Assembly: GCA_903813345.2 (NCBI GenBank)
Contig: CAIIXF020000012.1
Span: 22,640,184-22,704,183 of the forward strand
DNA from: Owenia fusiformis
Taxonomy: Eukaryota; Annelida; Polychaeta; Sabellida; Oweniidae
Length of the DNA: 64,000 nucleotides
Reading direction: 5' to 3'
Shown here: positions 9,852-23,663 of the stretch, one piece after another
How the letters are laid out: every line of letters starts with the position of its first letter
Numbering within the stretch: the stretch's first letter is position 1
The notes under the pieces: model-generated
What the model saw: the letters and a program-made list of their open reading frames with translations, nothing else
What the model was told of the DNA's origin: nothing
Database searches by the model: none
Position numbers and translations under genes: made by a program

Positions 9852-12697
9852 GAAGACTGCACCTGAAAGTACATTTAAGGAAAGGATCAGCGATGGTTCA
9901 ATTAAAAAGAAAGAAAACTCCGAAACTAAGCCCACAATTTTAACATGAAAACCCAAAAGAAAAGACCTTTCAATCTACAACTGTAGCTAAAATGAACACA
10001 AGACTTCAGACCTTCAAAATTTAGATCTGGAGTAGACCTTGAAGTGAACTTTAAAATTGAATCATTGCTGAGTAAGTATTGGTCAACGAAATACAATACA
10101 ATACAAAACAAAACAATACAAAACTATACAATACAATACAATACAATACAATACAATACAATACGATACAATACAATACTATACAATACAATACTAAGCA
10201 CTAGATCCATGATCTTGGTCATCTGGTTCGTTGGTTGTCTGGTTCGTTGGTTGTTTGGTTCGTTGGGTGGAGTGTTGGTTAGATGGTTGATTATTTACTA
10301 GTTAATTGGTTGGTTAGTTTTAACCTATTGGGTGGTCTGGAGGTTGTCTGGTTGGTTAGGAGGTTGGTTAGTTGGTTGGTTAGTATGTAAGTTGGTTGGT
10401 TAGATTAAGCCTATTGGGTCATTGGCTGGTCGGTTGGATGTCCGGTTGATTGGTTGTTTGGTTGTTTGACACCCCCAAGAAAAAATAACTGGAGTGATGA
10501 CTTCCCAAAAACTTGAATTAAACAACCACATCCACAATCAAAAGATCCCCATTGCTCCATCAAATCCAACTCAATAAAAAGGTGACTTGAGACCACCCCC
10601 CCCCCCCCCCCCCATGAAATTGAACTGGAACGGTACTGGAAGTAGCCCCCCCCCCCCAACACACACACTATGGAGTGAATACCTTCCCTAAAACTTGAAT
10701 TAAGCAACCCAAGCTAAAATCTAAAAGACCACCGCTCAAACAAACTAAAAAGTGAAGTGACTTGAGGCCACCCCCATTAAAAGTTGTTTGACACCCCAAG
10801 AAAAAATAACTGGAGTGATGACTTCCCAAAAAGTTGAATTAAACAACCACATCCACAATCAAAATATCCCCATTGCTCCATCAAATCCAACTCAATAAAA
10901 AGGTGAGTTGAGACCCCCCCTCCCCATGAAATTGAACTGGAACGGTACTAGAATTACCCCCCCCCCCCCCCCCCAACACACACACTATGGACTGAATACC
11001 TTCCCAAAAACTTGAATTAAGCAACCCAAGCTAAAATCTAAAAGACCACCCCTCCAACAAACTAAAAGGTGAAGTGACTTGAGGCCTCCCCCACTAAAAG
11101 TAGAACTGGAATAGTACTGGGAGTAGCCCCCTGCTAATGGGATGCAACTGATTGCAACTGATTGCAAGAGATAAAACTGGGCAAAAATGCGACATCTATG
11201 GTAAGTCCTGGAAACTCGACCTAGTCCCCTCATGAAGAAAAATGTGATTTCAACAGGATCGTTGTTTCGCAGGGACTTCACCATCTTTGCTACAAATAGA
11301 TAAAAACATGTTGTAGTAGTTGTTATTTTACATAAAACTCTAAATAAAACTTTGCATTATACTTTACAGTACTTAAATTTACACTACTAAAAATTTACAG
11401 AATATTACAAAAGTTAAAATTTATTTCTCCCAATTTGATATAAACCGGTATCCTTCCATATTTCTGATTTTGAAACATGAACTCTATCCCCCCAGAAACC
11501 CAACCTACCCCCTCCCATTTTACCTTAGAGTCCATTTCTCCACCAAAGAATATGGGTCGGCCAACAAAAGTCCACCAGTAAATATCAAACCGGAAGGCGC
11601 CCCTATCCCTATGCAAAACCAGGAAGGAATACTTAACTTAGGTAGCAGGAACGTCGGTTGTAGTCCTAGTTGGCACGCAGCTGTTGTCTCAGTTGTGTCG
11701 TTGGTTATCTGGCTCCTCATCTCCAAGCTGAAAGTGAACCTGAAAACAGAGGAACTAAACTGATGTAATAATTGAATAAAAAAAATGTACTTACTTTGGT
11801 GCTTTGGTGACAGGAACACGAACACCTCTCGCCCATGATACTGTTTACGTGGACTGGACCTGATGGCTCAAAGTTGTCGAAAGACTGATCCAGCTGTCGC
11901 CCTAACTTAGTGTGTTCGCTGCATCTCTCTCATAGTTGTACCTGACAGAAACAAGATAAGAAAATGAAAAATACAAGGATGCAACTTGATCGAGTCACTT
12001 CCAATACAAGCGGAGGAGGGAATGCCAAGACATTCCTTTCATTGACTCTCGTAAATTTGTCATAGCCTTGTACCCCTCCCGGCTTAAGATTTATATCATC
12101 AAGTCAACTAACTGCTTGGGCAGATGTAACTCTGTAGGAAGAATGGAATAGTGAAGTATATGTATATTCTTTAAGACTAAATTGAAATGTGGTGTTTCGT
12201 ATTTCAAAGCAGTTGCCATCTTGACTTGGCCCAATGTGAAGTAGGAAGGATTCAGGCAACTATCACAGACCACATGTGAAAATAATGAAACATGGCTTCA
12301 TGGTACATTTGTACATTAAGTGAAATCAAGGCAGTCATCATTTAGTGTATTTCTTAGAAAAAATGTTTGCCAAACATACATGTGCCAACAATGGGATTAG
12401 AATCCCAACAATTGCAAAATGTGTCATTGTGGAATAACCGTACTGAACCAGAGAGCAAAATCATCAAATGATAGAACTGATTATTTGTTACAGTACCTTT
12501 AACAAGATGGTATGTAGATATAAATGCTGCAGATAGGTAGCACAAATTGTAGATTCTCTGTGGTTTTCCTTTTGTGTTTCTTTTTGTTCTCTCCAAGGCA
12601 AGAGGTATGTAGATACAAATGCTGCAGATAGGTAGCACAAATTGTAGATTCTCTGTGGTTTTCCCATTGTAGTTCTTTTTGTTCTTTCCAAGGCAAG
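9852..12697. repeat. Array unit 1 (about 2.85 kb, internally duplicated)
   Basis: This is the first full unit. It is about 375 bp longer than its neighbours because the module beginning ttgtttgacaccc...aagaaaaaataactgg occurs twice, at about 10465 and 10785. Each copy is followed by a poly(C) run of about 18. This unit is somewhat more divergent than the internal ones. Confidence 0.7.
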
Positions 12698-15168
12698 AAG
12701 ACTGCACCTGAAAGTACATTTAAGGAAAAGATCAGCGATGGTTCAATTTAAAAGAAAGAAAACCCCGAAACTAAGCCCACAATTTTAACATGAAACCCCA
12801 AAAGAAAAAGACCCTTCAATCTACAACTGTAGCTAAAATGAACACAAGACTTCAGACCTTCAAAATTTAGATCTGGAGTAGTACTTGAAGTGAACTTTAA
12901 AATTGAATCATTGCTGAGTAAGTATTGGACAACAAAATACAATACAATACAAAAAAACAATACAATACAATACAAACTATACAATACAATACAATACTAA
13001 GCACTAGATCCATGATCTTGGTCATCTGGTTCGTTGGTTGTCTGGTTCGTTGGTTGTTTGGTTCGTTGGTTGGAGTGTTGGTTAGATTGTTGATTAATTA
13101 GTTAATTTGTTGGTTAGTTTTAACCTATTGGGTGGTCTGGTGGTTGTCTGGTTGGTTAGTTGGTTGGTTAGTAAGTAAGTTGGTTGGTTAGATTAAGCCT
13201 ATTGGGTCATAGGTTGGTCGTTGGATGTCCGGTTGGTTGGTTGTCTGGTTGTTTGACACCCAAAAGAAAAAATAACTGGAGTGATGACTTCCCAAAAACT
13301 TGAATTAAACAACCACATCCACAATCAAAAGATCCCCATTGCTCCATCAAATCCAACTCAATAAAAAAGGTGACTTGAGACCCCCCCCCCCCCCCATGAA
13401 ATTGAACTGGAACGGTACTGGAAGTAGCCCCCCCCCCAAACACACACACTATGGAGTGAATACCTTCCAAAAAACTTGAATTAAGCAACCCAAGCTAAAA
13501 TCTAAAAGACCACCGCTCAAACAAACTAAAAAGTGAAGTGAAGTGACTTGAGGCCTCCCCATTAAAAGTAGAACTGGAATAGTACTGGGAGTAGCCCCCT
13601 GCTAATGGGATGCAACTGATTGCAAGAGGTAAAACTGGGCAAAAATGCGACATCTATGGTAAGTCCTGGAAACTCGACCTAGTCCCCTCATGAAGAAAAA
13701 TGTGATTTCAACAGGATCGTTGTTTCGCAGGGACTTCACCATCTTTGCTACAAATAGATAAAAACATGTTGTAGTAGTTGTTATTTTACATAAAACTTTA
13801 AATAAAACTTTGCATTATACTTTACAGTACTTAAATTTACACTACTAAAAATTTACAGAATATTACAAAAGTTAAAATTTATTTCTCCCAATTTGATATA
13901 AACCGGTATCCTTCCATATTTCTGATTTTGAAACATGAACTCTATCCCCCCAGAAACCCAACCACCCCCCTCCCACTTTACCTTAGAGTCCGTTTCTCCA
14001 CCAAAGAATATGGGTCGGCCAACAAAAGTCCACCAGTAAATATCAAACTGGAAGGCGCCCCTATCCCTATGCAAAACCAGGAAGGAATACTTAACTTAGG
14101 TAGCAGGAACGTCGGTTGTAGTCCTAGTTGGCACGCAGCTGTTGTCTCAGTTGTGTCGTTGGTTATCGGGCTCCTCATCTCCAAGCTGAAAGTGAACCTG
14201 AAAACAGAGGAACTAAACTGATGTAATAATTGAATAAAAAAAAATGTACTTACTTTGGTGCTTTGGTGACAGGAACACGAACACCTCTCGCCCATGATAC
14301 TGTTTACGTGGACTGGACCTGATGGCTCAAAGTTGTCGAAAGACTGATCCAGCTGTCGCCCTAACTTAGTGTGTTCGCTGCATCTCTCTCATAGTTGTAC
14401 CTGAAAGAAACAAGATAAGAAAATGAAAAATACAAGGATGCAACTTGATCGAGTCACTTCCAATACAAGCGGAGGAGGGAATGCCAAGACATTCCTTTCA
14501 TTGACTCTCGTAAATTTGTCATAGCCTTGTACCCCTCCCGGCTTAAGATTTATATCATCAAGTCAACTAACTGCTTGGGCAGATGTAACTCTGTAGGAAG
14601 AATGGAATAGTGGAGTATATGTATATTCTTTAAGACTAAATTGAAATGTGGTGTTTCGTATTTCAAAGCAGTTGCCATCTTGACTTGGCCCAATGTGAAG
14701 TAGGAACCCGAGTAGGAAGGATTCAGGAAACTATCACAGACCACATGTGAAAATAATGAAACATGGCTTCATGGTTCATTTGTACATTAAGTGAAATCAA
14801 GGCAGTCATCATTTAGTGTATTTCTTAGAAAAAATGTTTGCCAAACATACATGTGCCAACAATGGGATTAGAATCCCAACAATTGCAAAATGTGTCATTA
14901 TGGAATAACCGTACTGAACCAGAGAGCAAAATCATCAAATGATAGAACTGATTATGTGTTACAGTACCTTTAACAAGATGGTATGTAGATATAAATGCTG
15001 CAGATAGGTAGCACAAATTGTAGATTCTCTGTGGTTTTCCTTTTGTGTTTCTTTTTGTTCTCTCCAAGGCAAGAGGTATGTAGATACAAATGCTGCAGAT
15101 AGGTAGCACAAATTGTAGATTCTCTGTGGTTTTCCCATTGTAGTTCTTTTTGTTCTTTCCAAGGCAAG
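12698..15168. repeat. Array unit 2 (type A, 2471 bp)
   Basis: Full unit. Diagnostic features shared with unit 5 are gcaagaggtaaaac near 13620 and the extra GT in gtgtgttcgctgcatc near 14370. The extra GT frameshifts the minus-strand exon b. Confidence 0.75.
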
Positions 15169-17630
15169 AAGACTGCACCTGAAAGTACATTTAAGGAAAA
15201 GATCAGCGATGGTTCAATTAAAAAGAAAGAAAACCCCGAAACTAAGCCCACAATTTTAACATGAAACCCCAAAAGAAAAGACCCTTCAATCTACAACTGT
15301 AGCTAAAATGAACACAAGACTTCAGACCTTCAAAATTTAGATCTGGAGTAGTACTTGAAGTGAACTTTAAAATTGAATCATTGCTGAGTAAGTATTGGTC
15401 AACAAAATACAATACAATACAAAAAAAACAATACAATACAAAACAATAGAAACTATACAAAACAATACAATACAATACAATACTAAGCACTAGATCCATG
15501 ATCTTGATCATCTGGTTCGTTGGTTGTCTGGTTCGTTGGTTGTTTGGTTCGTTGGTTGGAGTGTTGGTTAGATTGTTGATTAATTAGTTAATTTGTTGGT
15601 TAGTTTTAACCTATTGGGTGGTCTGGTGGTTGTCTGGTTGGTTAGTTGGTTGGTTAGTAAGTAAGTTGGTTGGTTAGATTAAGCCTATTGGGTCATAGGT
15701 TGGTCGTTGGATGTCCGGTTGGTTGGTTGTCTGGTTGTTTGACACCCAAAAGAAAAAATAACTGGAGTGATGACTTCCCAAAAACTTGAATTAAACAACC
15801 ACATCCACAATCAAAAGATCCCCATTGCTCCATTAAATCCAACTCAATAAAAAGGTGACTTGAGACCCCCCCATGAAATTGAACTGGAACGGTACTGGAA
15901 GTAGCCCCCCCCCCCCAAACACACACACTATGGAGTGAATACCTTCCCAAAAACTTTAATTAAGCAACCCAAGCTAAAATCTAAAAGACCACCGCTCAAA
16001 CAAACTAAAAAGTGAAGTGAAGTGACTTGAGGCCTCCCCATTAAAAGTAGAACTGGAATAGTACTGGGAGTAGCCCCCTGCTAATGGGATGCAACTGATT
16101 GCAAGAGATAAAACTGGGCAAAAAATGCGACATCTATGGTAAGTCCTGGAAACTCGACCTAGTCCCCTCATGAAGAAAAATGTGATTTCAACAGGATCGT
16201 TGTTTCGCAGGGACTTCACCATCTTTGCTACAAATAGATAAAAACATGTTGTAGTAGTTGTTATTTTACATAAAACTTTAAATAAAACTTTGCATTATAC
16301 TTTACAGTACTTAAATTTACACTACTAAAAATTTACAGAATATTACAAAAGTTAAAATTTATTTCTCCCAATTTGATATAAACCGGTATCCTTCCATATT
16401 TCTGATTTTGAAACATGAACTCTATCCCCCCGAAACCCAACCACCCCCCTCCCACTTTACCTTAGAGTCCGTTTCTCCACCAAAGAATATGGGTCGGCCA
16501 ACAAAAGTCCACCAGTAAATATCAAACTGGAAGGCGCCCCTATCCCTATGCAAAACCAGGAAGGAATACTTAACTTAGGTAGCAGGAACGTCGGTTGTAG
16601 TCCTAGTTGGCACGCAGCTGTTGTCTCAGTTGTGTCGTTGGTTATCGGGCTCCTCATCTCCAAGCTGAAAGTGACCCTGAAAACAGAGGAACTAAACTGA
16701 TGTAATAATTGAATAAAAAAATGTACTTACTTTGGTGCTTTGGTGACAGGAACACGAACACCTCTCGCCCATGATACTGTTTACGTGGACTGGACCTGAT
16801 GGCTCAAAGTTGTCGAAAGACTGATCCAGCTGTCGCCCTAACTTAGTGTTCACTGCATCTCTCTCATAGTTGTTCCTGAAAGATACAAGATAAGAAAATG
16901 AAAAATACAAGGATGCAACTTGGTCGAGTCACTTCCAATACAAGCGGAGGAGGGAATGCCAAGACATTCCTTTCATTGACTCTCGTAAATTTTTCATAGC
17001 CTTTTACCCCTCCCGGCTCAAGATTTATATCATCAAGTCAACTAACTGCTTGGGCAGATGTGACTCTGTAGGAAGAATGGAATAGTGGAGTATATGTATA
17101 TTCTTTAAGACTAAATTGAAATGTGGTGTTTCATATTTCAAAGCAGTTGCCATCTTGACTTGGCCCAATGTGAAGTAGGAATGATTCAGGCAACTATCAC
17201 AGACCATATGTGAAAATAATGAAACATGGCTTCGTGGTACATTTGTACAATAAGGGATATCAAGGCAGTCATCATTTAGTGTATTTCTTAGAAAAAATGT
17301 TTGCCAAACATACATGTGCCAACAATGGGATTGGAATCACAACAATTGAAAAATGTGTCATTGTGGAATAACCGTAATGAACCAGAGAGCAAAATCATCA
17401 AATGATAGAACTGATTATGTGTTACAGTACCTTTAACAAGATGGTATGTAGATATAAATGCTGCAGATAGGTAGCACAAATTGTAGATTCTCTGTGGTTT
17501 TCCTTTTGTGTTTCTTTTTGTTCTCTCCAAGCCAAGAGGTATGTAGATACAAATGCTGCAGATAGGTAGCACAAATTGTAGATTCTCAGTGGTTTTCCCT
17601 TTGTGGTTCTTTTTGTTCTCTCCAAGACAA
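15169..17630. repeat. Array unit 3 (type B, 2462 bp)
   Basis: Full unit. It shares with unit 7 the words gggcaaaaaatgcgac (16117) and gtgttcactgcatctc (16846). Exon b is therefore open here, while exon c still has the one-base insertion. Confidence 0.75.
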
Positions 17631-18165
17631 GAAGACTGCACCTGAAAGTACATTTAAGGAAAAGATCAGCGATGGTTCAATTAAAAAGAAAGAAAACCCC
17701 TAAACTAAGCCCACAATTTTAACATGAAAACCCAAAAGAAAAGACCCTTCAATCTACAACTGTAGCTAAAATGAACGAAAAAGACTTCAGACCTTCAAAA
17801 TTTAGATCTGGAGTAGTACTTGAAGTGAACTTTAAAATTGAATCATTACTGAGTAAGTATTGGTCAACGAAATACAATACAATACAAAACAATACAATAC
17901 AAAGCAATACAAAACTATCTTGGAGATGAGGAGCCCGATAACCAACTGATTATGTGTTACAGTACCTTTAACAAGATGGTATGTAGATATAAATGCTGCA
18001 GATAGGTAGCACAAATTGTAGATTCTCTGTGGTTTTCCTTTTGTGTTTCTTTTTGTTCTCTCCAAGGCAAGAGGTATGTAGATACAAATGCTGCAGATAG
18101 GTAGCACAAATTGTAGATTCTCTGTGGTTTTCCCATTGTAGTTCTTTTTGTTCTTTCCAAGGCAA
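17631..18165. repeat. Array short unit 4 (535 bp)
   Basis: This unit keeps the start and end of a full unit but lacks about 1.9 kb. The AATAC tract is joined to the 93-bp repeat region through a 27-bp piece (17919-17945). That piece is in inverted orientation relative to its source in the full units. Confidence 0.75.
17919..17945. repeat. Inverted 27-bp filler at a deletion junction
   Basis: The plus strand reads cttggagatgaggagcccga and onward. In full units this sequence occurs only on the minus strand, inside exon c. Here it sits between the AATAC tract and ctgattatgtgttacag. The identical junction occurs at 20938-20964. Confidence 0.8.
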
Positions 18166-20649
18166 GAAGACTGCACCTGAAAGTACATTTAAGGAAAAGA
18201 TCAGCGATGGTTCAATTAAAAAGAAAGAAAACCCCGAAACTAAGCCCACAATTTTAACATGAAACCCCAAAAGAAAAGACCCTTCAATCTACAACTGTAG
18301 CTAAAATGAACACAAGACTTCAGACCTTCAAAATTTAGATCTGGAGTAGTACTTGAAGTGAACTTTAAAATTGAATCATTGCTGAGTAAGTATTGGACAA
18401 CAAAATACAATACAATACAAAAAAACAATACAATACAATACAAAACAATACAAACTATACAATACAATACAATACTAAGCACTAGATCCATGATCTTGGT
18501 CATCTGGTTCGTTGGTTGTCTGGTTCGTTGGTTGTTTGGTTCGTTGGTTAGAGTGTTGGTTAGATTGTTGATTAATTAGTTAATTTGTTGGTTAGTTTTA
18601 ACCTATTGGGTGGTCTGGTGGTTGTCTGGTTGGTTAGTTGGTTGGTTAGTAAGTAAGTTGGTTGGTTAGATTAAGCCTATTGGGTCATAGGTTGGTCGTT
18701 GGATGTCCGGTTGGTTGGTTGTCTGGTTGTTTGACACCCAAAAGAAAAAATAACTGGAGTGATGACTTCCCAAAAACTTGAATTAAACAACCACATCCAC
18801 AATCAAAAGATCCCCATTGCTCCATCAAATCCAACTCAATAAAAAAGGTGACTTGAGACCCCCCCCCCCCCCCATGAAATTGAACTGGAACGGTACTGGA
18901 AGTAGCCCCCCCCCCCCCCCCCCAAACACACACACTATGGAGTGAATACCTTCCAAAAAACTTGAATTAAGCAACCCAAGCTAAAATCTAAAAGACCACC
19001 GCTCAAACAAACTAAAAAGTGAAGTGAAGTGACTTGAGGCCTCCCCATTAAAAGTAGAACTGGAATAGTACTGGGAGTAGCCCCCTGCTAATGGGATGCA
19101 ACTGATTGCAAGAGGTAAAACTGGGCAAAAATGCGACATCTATGGTAAGTCCTGGAAACTCGACCTAGTCCCCTCATGAAGAAAAATGTGATTTCAACAG
19201 GATCGTTGTTTCGCAGGGACTTCACCATCTTTGCTACAAATAGATAAAAACATGTTGTAGTAGTTGTTATTTTACATAAAACTTTAAATAAAACTTTGCA
19301 TTATACTTTACAGTACTTAAATTTACACTACTAAAAATTTACAGAATATTACAAAAGTTAAAATTTATTTCTCCCAATTTGATATAAACCGGTATCCTTC
19401 CATATTTCTGATTTTGAAACATGAACTCTATCCCCCCAGAAACCCAACCACCCCCCTCCCACATTACCTTAGAGTCCGTTTCTCCACCAAAGAATATGGG
19501 TCGGCCAACAAAAGTCCACCAGTAAATATCAAACTGGAAGGCGCCCCTATCCCTATGCAAAACCAGGAAGGAATACTTAACTTAGGTAGCAGGAACGTCG
19601 GTTGTAGTCCTAGTTGGCACGCAGCTGTTGTCTCAGTTGTGTCGTTGGTTATCGGGCTCCTCATCTCCAAGCTGAAAGTGAACCTGAAAACAGAGGAACT
19701 AAACTGATGTAATAATTGAATAAAAAAAATGTACTTACTTTGGTGCTTTGGTGACAGGAACACGAACACCTCTCGCCCATGATACTGTTTACGTGGACTG
19801 GACCTGATGGCTCAAAGTTGTCGAAAGACTGATCCAGCTGTCGCCCTAACTTAGTGTGTTCGCTGCATCTCTCTCATAGTTGTACCTGAAAGAAACAAGA
19901 TAAGAAAATGAAAAATACAAGGATGCAACTTGATTGAGTCACTTCCAATACAAGCGGAGGAGGGAATGCCAAGACATTCCTTTCATTGACTCTCGTAAAT
20001 TTGTCATAGCCTTGTACCCCTCCCGGCTTAAGATTTATATCATCAAGTCAACTAACTGCTTGGGCAGATGTAACTCTGTAGGAAGAATGGAATAGTGGAG
20101 TATATGTATATTCTTTAAGACTAAATTGAAATGTGGTGTTTCGTATTTCAAAGCAGTTGCCATCTTGACTTGGCCCAATGTGAAGTAGGAACCCGAGTAG
20201 GAAGGATTCAGGAAACTATCACAGACCACATGTGAAAATAATGAAACATGGCTTCATGGTACATTTGTACATTAAGTGAAATCAAGGCAGTTATTTAGTG
20301 TATTTCTTAGAAAAAATGTTTGCCAAACATACATGTGCCAACAATGGGATTAGAATCCCAACAATTGCAAAATGTGTCAATATGGAATAACCGTACTGAA
20401 CCAGAGAGCAAAATCATCAAATGATAGAACTGATTATGTGTTACAGTACCTTTAACAAGATGGTATGTAGATATAAATGCTGCAGATAGGTAGCACAAAT
20501 TGTAGATTCTCTGTGGTTTTCCTTTTGTGTTTCTTTTTGTTCTCTCCAAGGCAAGAGGTATGTAGATACAAATGCTGCAGATAGGTAGCACAAATTGTAG
20601 ATTCTCTGTGGTTTTCCCATTGTAGTTCTTTTTGTTCTTTCCAAGGCAA
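18166..20649. repeat. Array unit 5 (type A, 2484 bp)
   Basis: Full unit, closest to unit 2. It shares gcaagaggtaaaac near 19108, the extra GT in exon b, and the acccgagtaggaaggattcagg insertion near 20190 that is also at 14705. Confidence 0.75.
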
Positions 20650-21184
20650 GAAGACTGCACCTGAAAGTACATTTAAGGAAAAGATCAGCGATGGTTCAAT
20701 TAAAAAGAAAGAAAACCCCTAAACTAAGCCCACAATTTTAAAATGAAAACCCAAAAGAAAAGACCCTTCAATCTACAACTGTAGCTAAAATGAACGAAAA
20801 AGACTTCAGACCTTCAAAATTTAGATCTGGAGTAGTACTTGAAGTGAACTTTAAAATTGAATCATTACTGAGTAAGTATTGGTCAACGAAATACAATACA
20901 ATACAAAACAATACAATACAAAGCAATACAAAACTATCTTGGAGATGAGGAGCCCGATAACCAACTGATTATGTGTTACAGTACCTTTAACAAGATGGTA
21001 TGTAGATATAAATGCTGCAGATAGGTAACACAAATTGTAGATTCTCTGTGGTTTTCCTTTTGTGTTTCTTTTTGTTCTCTCCAAGGCAAGAGGTATGTAG
21101 ATACAAATGCTGCAGATAGGTAGCACAAATTGTAGATTCTCAGTGGTTTTCCCTTTGTGGTTCTTTTTGTTCTCTCCAAGACAA
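20650..21184. repeat. Array short unit 6 (535 bp)
   Basis: It has the same structure and the same inverted 27-bp junction (20938-20964) as short unit 4, about 3019 bp away. The short form therefore arose once and was then copied. Confidence 0.75.
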
Positions 21185-23663
21185 GAAGACTGCACCTGAA
21201 AGTACATTTAAGGAAAAGATCAGCGATGGTTCAATTAAAAAGAAAGAAAACCCCGAAACTAAGCCCACAATTTTAACATGAAACCCCAAAAGAAAAGACC
21301 CTTTAATCTACAACTGTAGCTAAAATGAACACAAGACTTCAGACCTTCAAAATTTAGATCTGGAGTAGTACTTGAAGTGAACTTTAAAATTGAATCATTG
21401 CTGAGTAAGTATTGGTCAACAAAATACAATACAATACAAAAAAAAACAATACAATACAATACAAAACAATAGAAACTATACAATACAATACAATACAATA
21501 CAATACAATACTAAGCACTAGATCCATGATCTTGATCATCTGGTTCGTTGGTTGTCTGGTTCGTTGGTTGTTTGGTTCGTTGGTTGGAGTGTTGGTTAGA
21601 TTGTTGATTAATTAGTTAATTTGTTGGTTAGTTTTAACCTATTGGGTGGTCTGGTGGTTGTCTGGTTGGTTAGTTGGTTGGTTAGTAAGTAAGTTGGTTG
21701 GTTAGATTAAGCCTATTGGGTCATAGGTTGGTCGTTGGATGTCCGGTTGGTTGGTTGTCTGGTTGTTTGACACCCAAAAGAAAAAATAACTGGAGTGATG
21801 ACTTCCCAAAAACTTGAATTAAACAACCACATCCACAATCAAAAGATCCCCATTGCTCCATTAAATCCAACTCAATAAAAAGGTGACTTGAGACCCCCCC
21901 CCCCCATGAAATTGAACTGGAACGGTACTGGAAGTAGCCCCCCCCCCCCAAACACACACACTATGGAGTGAATACCTTCCCAAAAACTTTAATTAAGCAA
22001 CCCAAGCTAAAATCTAAAAGACCACCGCTCAAACAAACTAAAAAGTGAAGTGAAGTGACTTGAGGCCTCCCCATTAAAAGTAGAACTGGAATAGTACTGG
22101 GAGTAGCCCCCTGCTAATGGGATGCAACTGATTGCAAGAGATAAAACTGGGCAAAAAATGCGACATCTATGGTAAGTCCTGGAAACTCGACCTAGTCCCA
22201 TCATGAAGAAAAATGTGATTTCAACAGGATCGTTGTTTCGCAGAGACTTCACCATCTTTGCTACAAATAGATAAAAACATGTTGTAGTAGTTGTTATTTT
22301 ACATAAAACTTTAAATAAAACTTTGCATTATACTTTACAGTACTTAAATTTACACTACTAAAAATTTACAGAATATTACAAAAGTTAAAATTTATTTCTC
22401 CCAATTTGATATAAACCGGTATCCTTCCATATTTCTGATTTTGAAACATGAACTCTATCCCCCCGAAACCCAACCACCCCCCTCCCACTTTACCTTAGAG
22501 TCCGTTTCTCCACCAAAGAATATGGGTCGGCCAACAAAAGTCCACCAGTAAATATCAAACTGGAAGGCGCCCCTATCCCTATGCAAAACCAGGAAGGAAT
22601 ACTTAACTTAGGTAGCAGGAACGTCGGTTGTAGTCCTAGTTGGCACGCAGCTGTTGTCTCAGTTGTGTCGTTGGTTATCGGGCTCCTCATCTCCAAGCTG
22701 AAAGTGACCCTGAAAACAGAGGAACTAAACTGATGCAATAATTGAATAAAAAAATGTACTTACTTTGGTGCTTTGGTGACAGGAACACGAACACCTCTCG
22801 CCCATGATACTGTTTACGTGGACTGGACCTGATGGCTCAAAGTTGTCGAAAGACTGATCCAGCTGTCGCCCTAACTTAGTGTTCACTGCATCTCTCTCAT
22901 AGTTGTTCCTGAAAGATACAAGATAAGAAAATGAAAAATACAAGGATGCAACTTGGTCGAGTCACTTCCAATACAAGCGGAGGAGGGAATGCCAAGACAT
23001 TCCTTTCATTGACTCTCGTAAATTTTTCATAGCCTTTTACCCCTCCCGGCTCAAGATTTATATCATCAAGTCAACTAACTGCTTGGGCAGATGTAACTCT
23101 GTAGGAAGAATGGAATAGTGGAGTATATGTATATTCTTTAAGACTAAATTGAAATGTGGTGTTTCATATTTCAAAGCAGTTGCCATCTTGACTTGGCCCA
23201 ATGTGAAGTAGGAATGATTCAGGCAACTATCACAGACCATATGTGAAAATAATGAAACATGGCTTCGTGGTACATTTGTACAATAAGGGATATCAAGGCA
23301 GTCATCATTTAGTGTATTTCTTAGAAAAAATGTTTGCCAAACATACATGTGCCAACAATGGGATTGGAATCACAACAATTGCAAAATGTGTCATTGTGGA
23401 ATAACCGTACTGAACCAGAGAGCAAAATCATCAAATGATAGAACTGATTATGTGTTACAGTACCTTTAACAAGATGGTATGTAGATATAAATGCTGCAGA
23501 TAGGTAGCACAAATTGTAGATTCTCTGTGGTTTTCCTTTTGTGTTTCTTTTTGTTCTCTCCAAGCCAAGAGGTATGTAGATACAAATGCTGCAGATAGGT
23601 AGCACAAATTGTAGATTCTCAGTGGTTTTCCCTTTGTGGTTCTTTTTGTTCTCTCCAAGGCAA
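21185..23663. repeat. Array unit 7 (type B, 2479 bp)
   Basis: Full unit, closest to unit 3. It has the same gggcaaaaaatgcgac variant (22149) and an open exon b (22720-22910 region). Confidence 0.75.

Noticed and set aside
11470-19707. Plus-strand ORFs of ~97 residues (MKHELYPPRNP...)
   Set aside because: They are antisense to the exon c region, whose splice sites and edge-copy frame support the minus strand.
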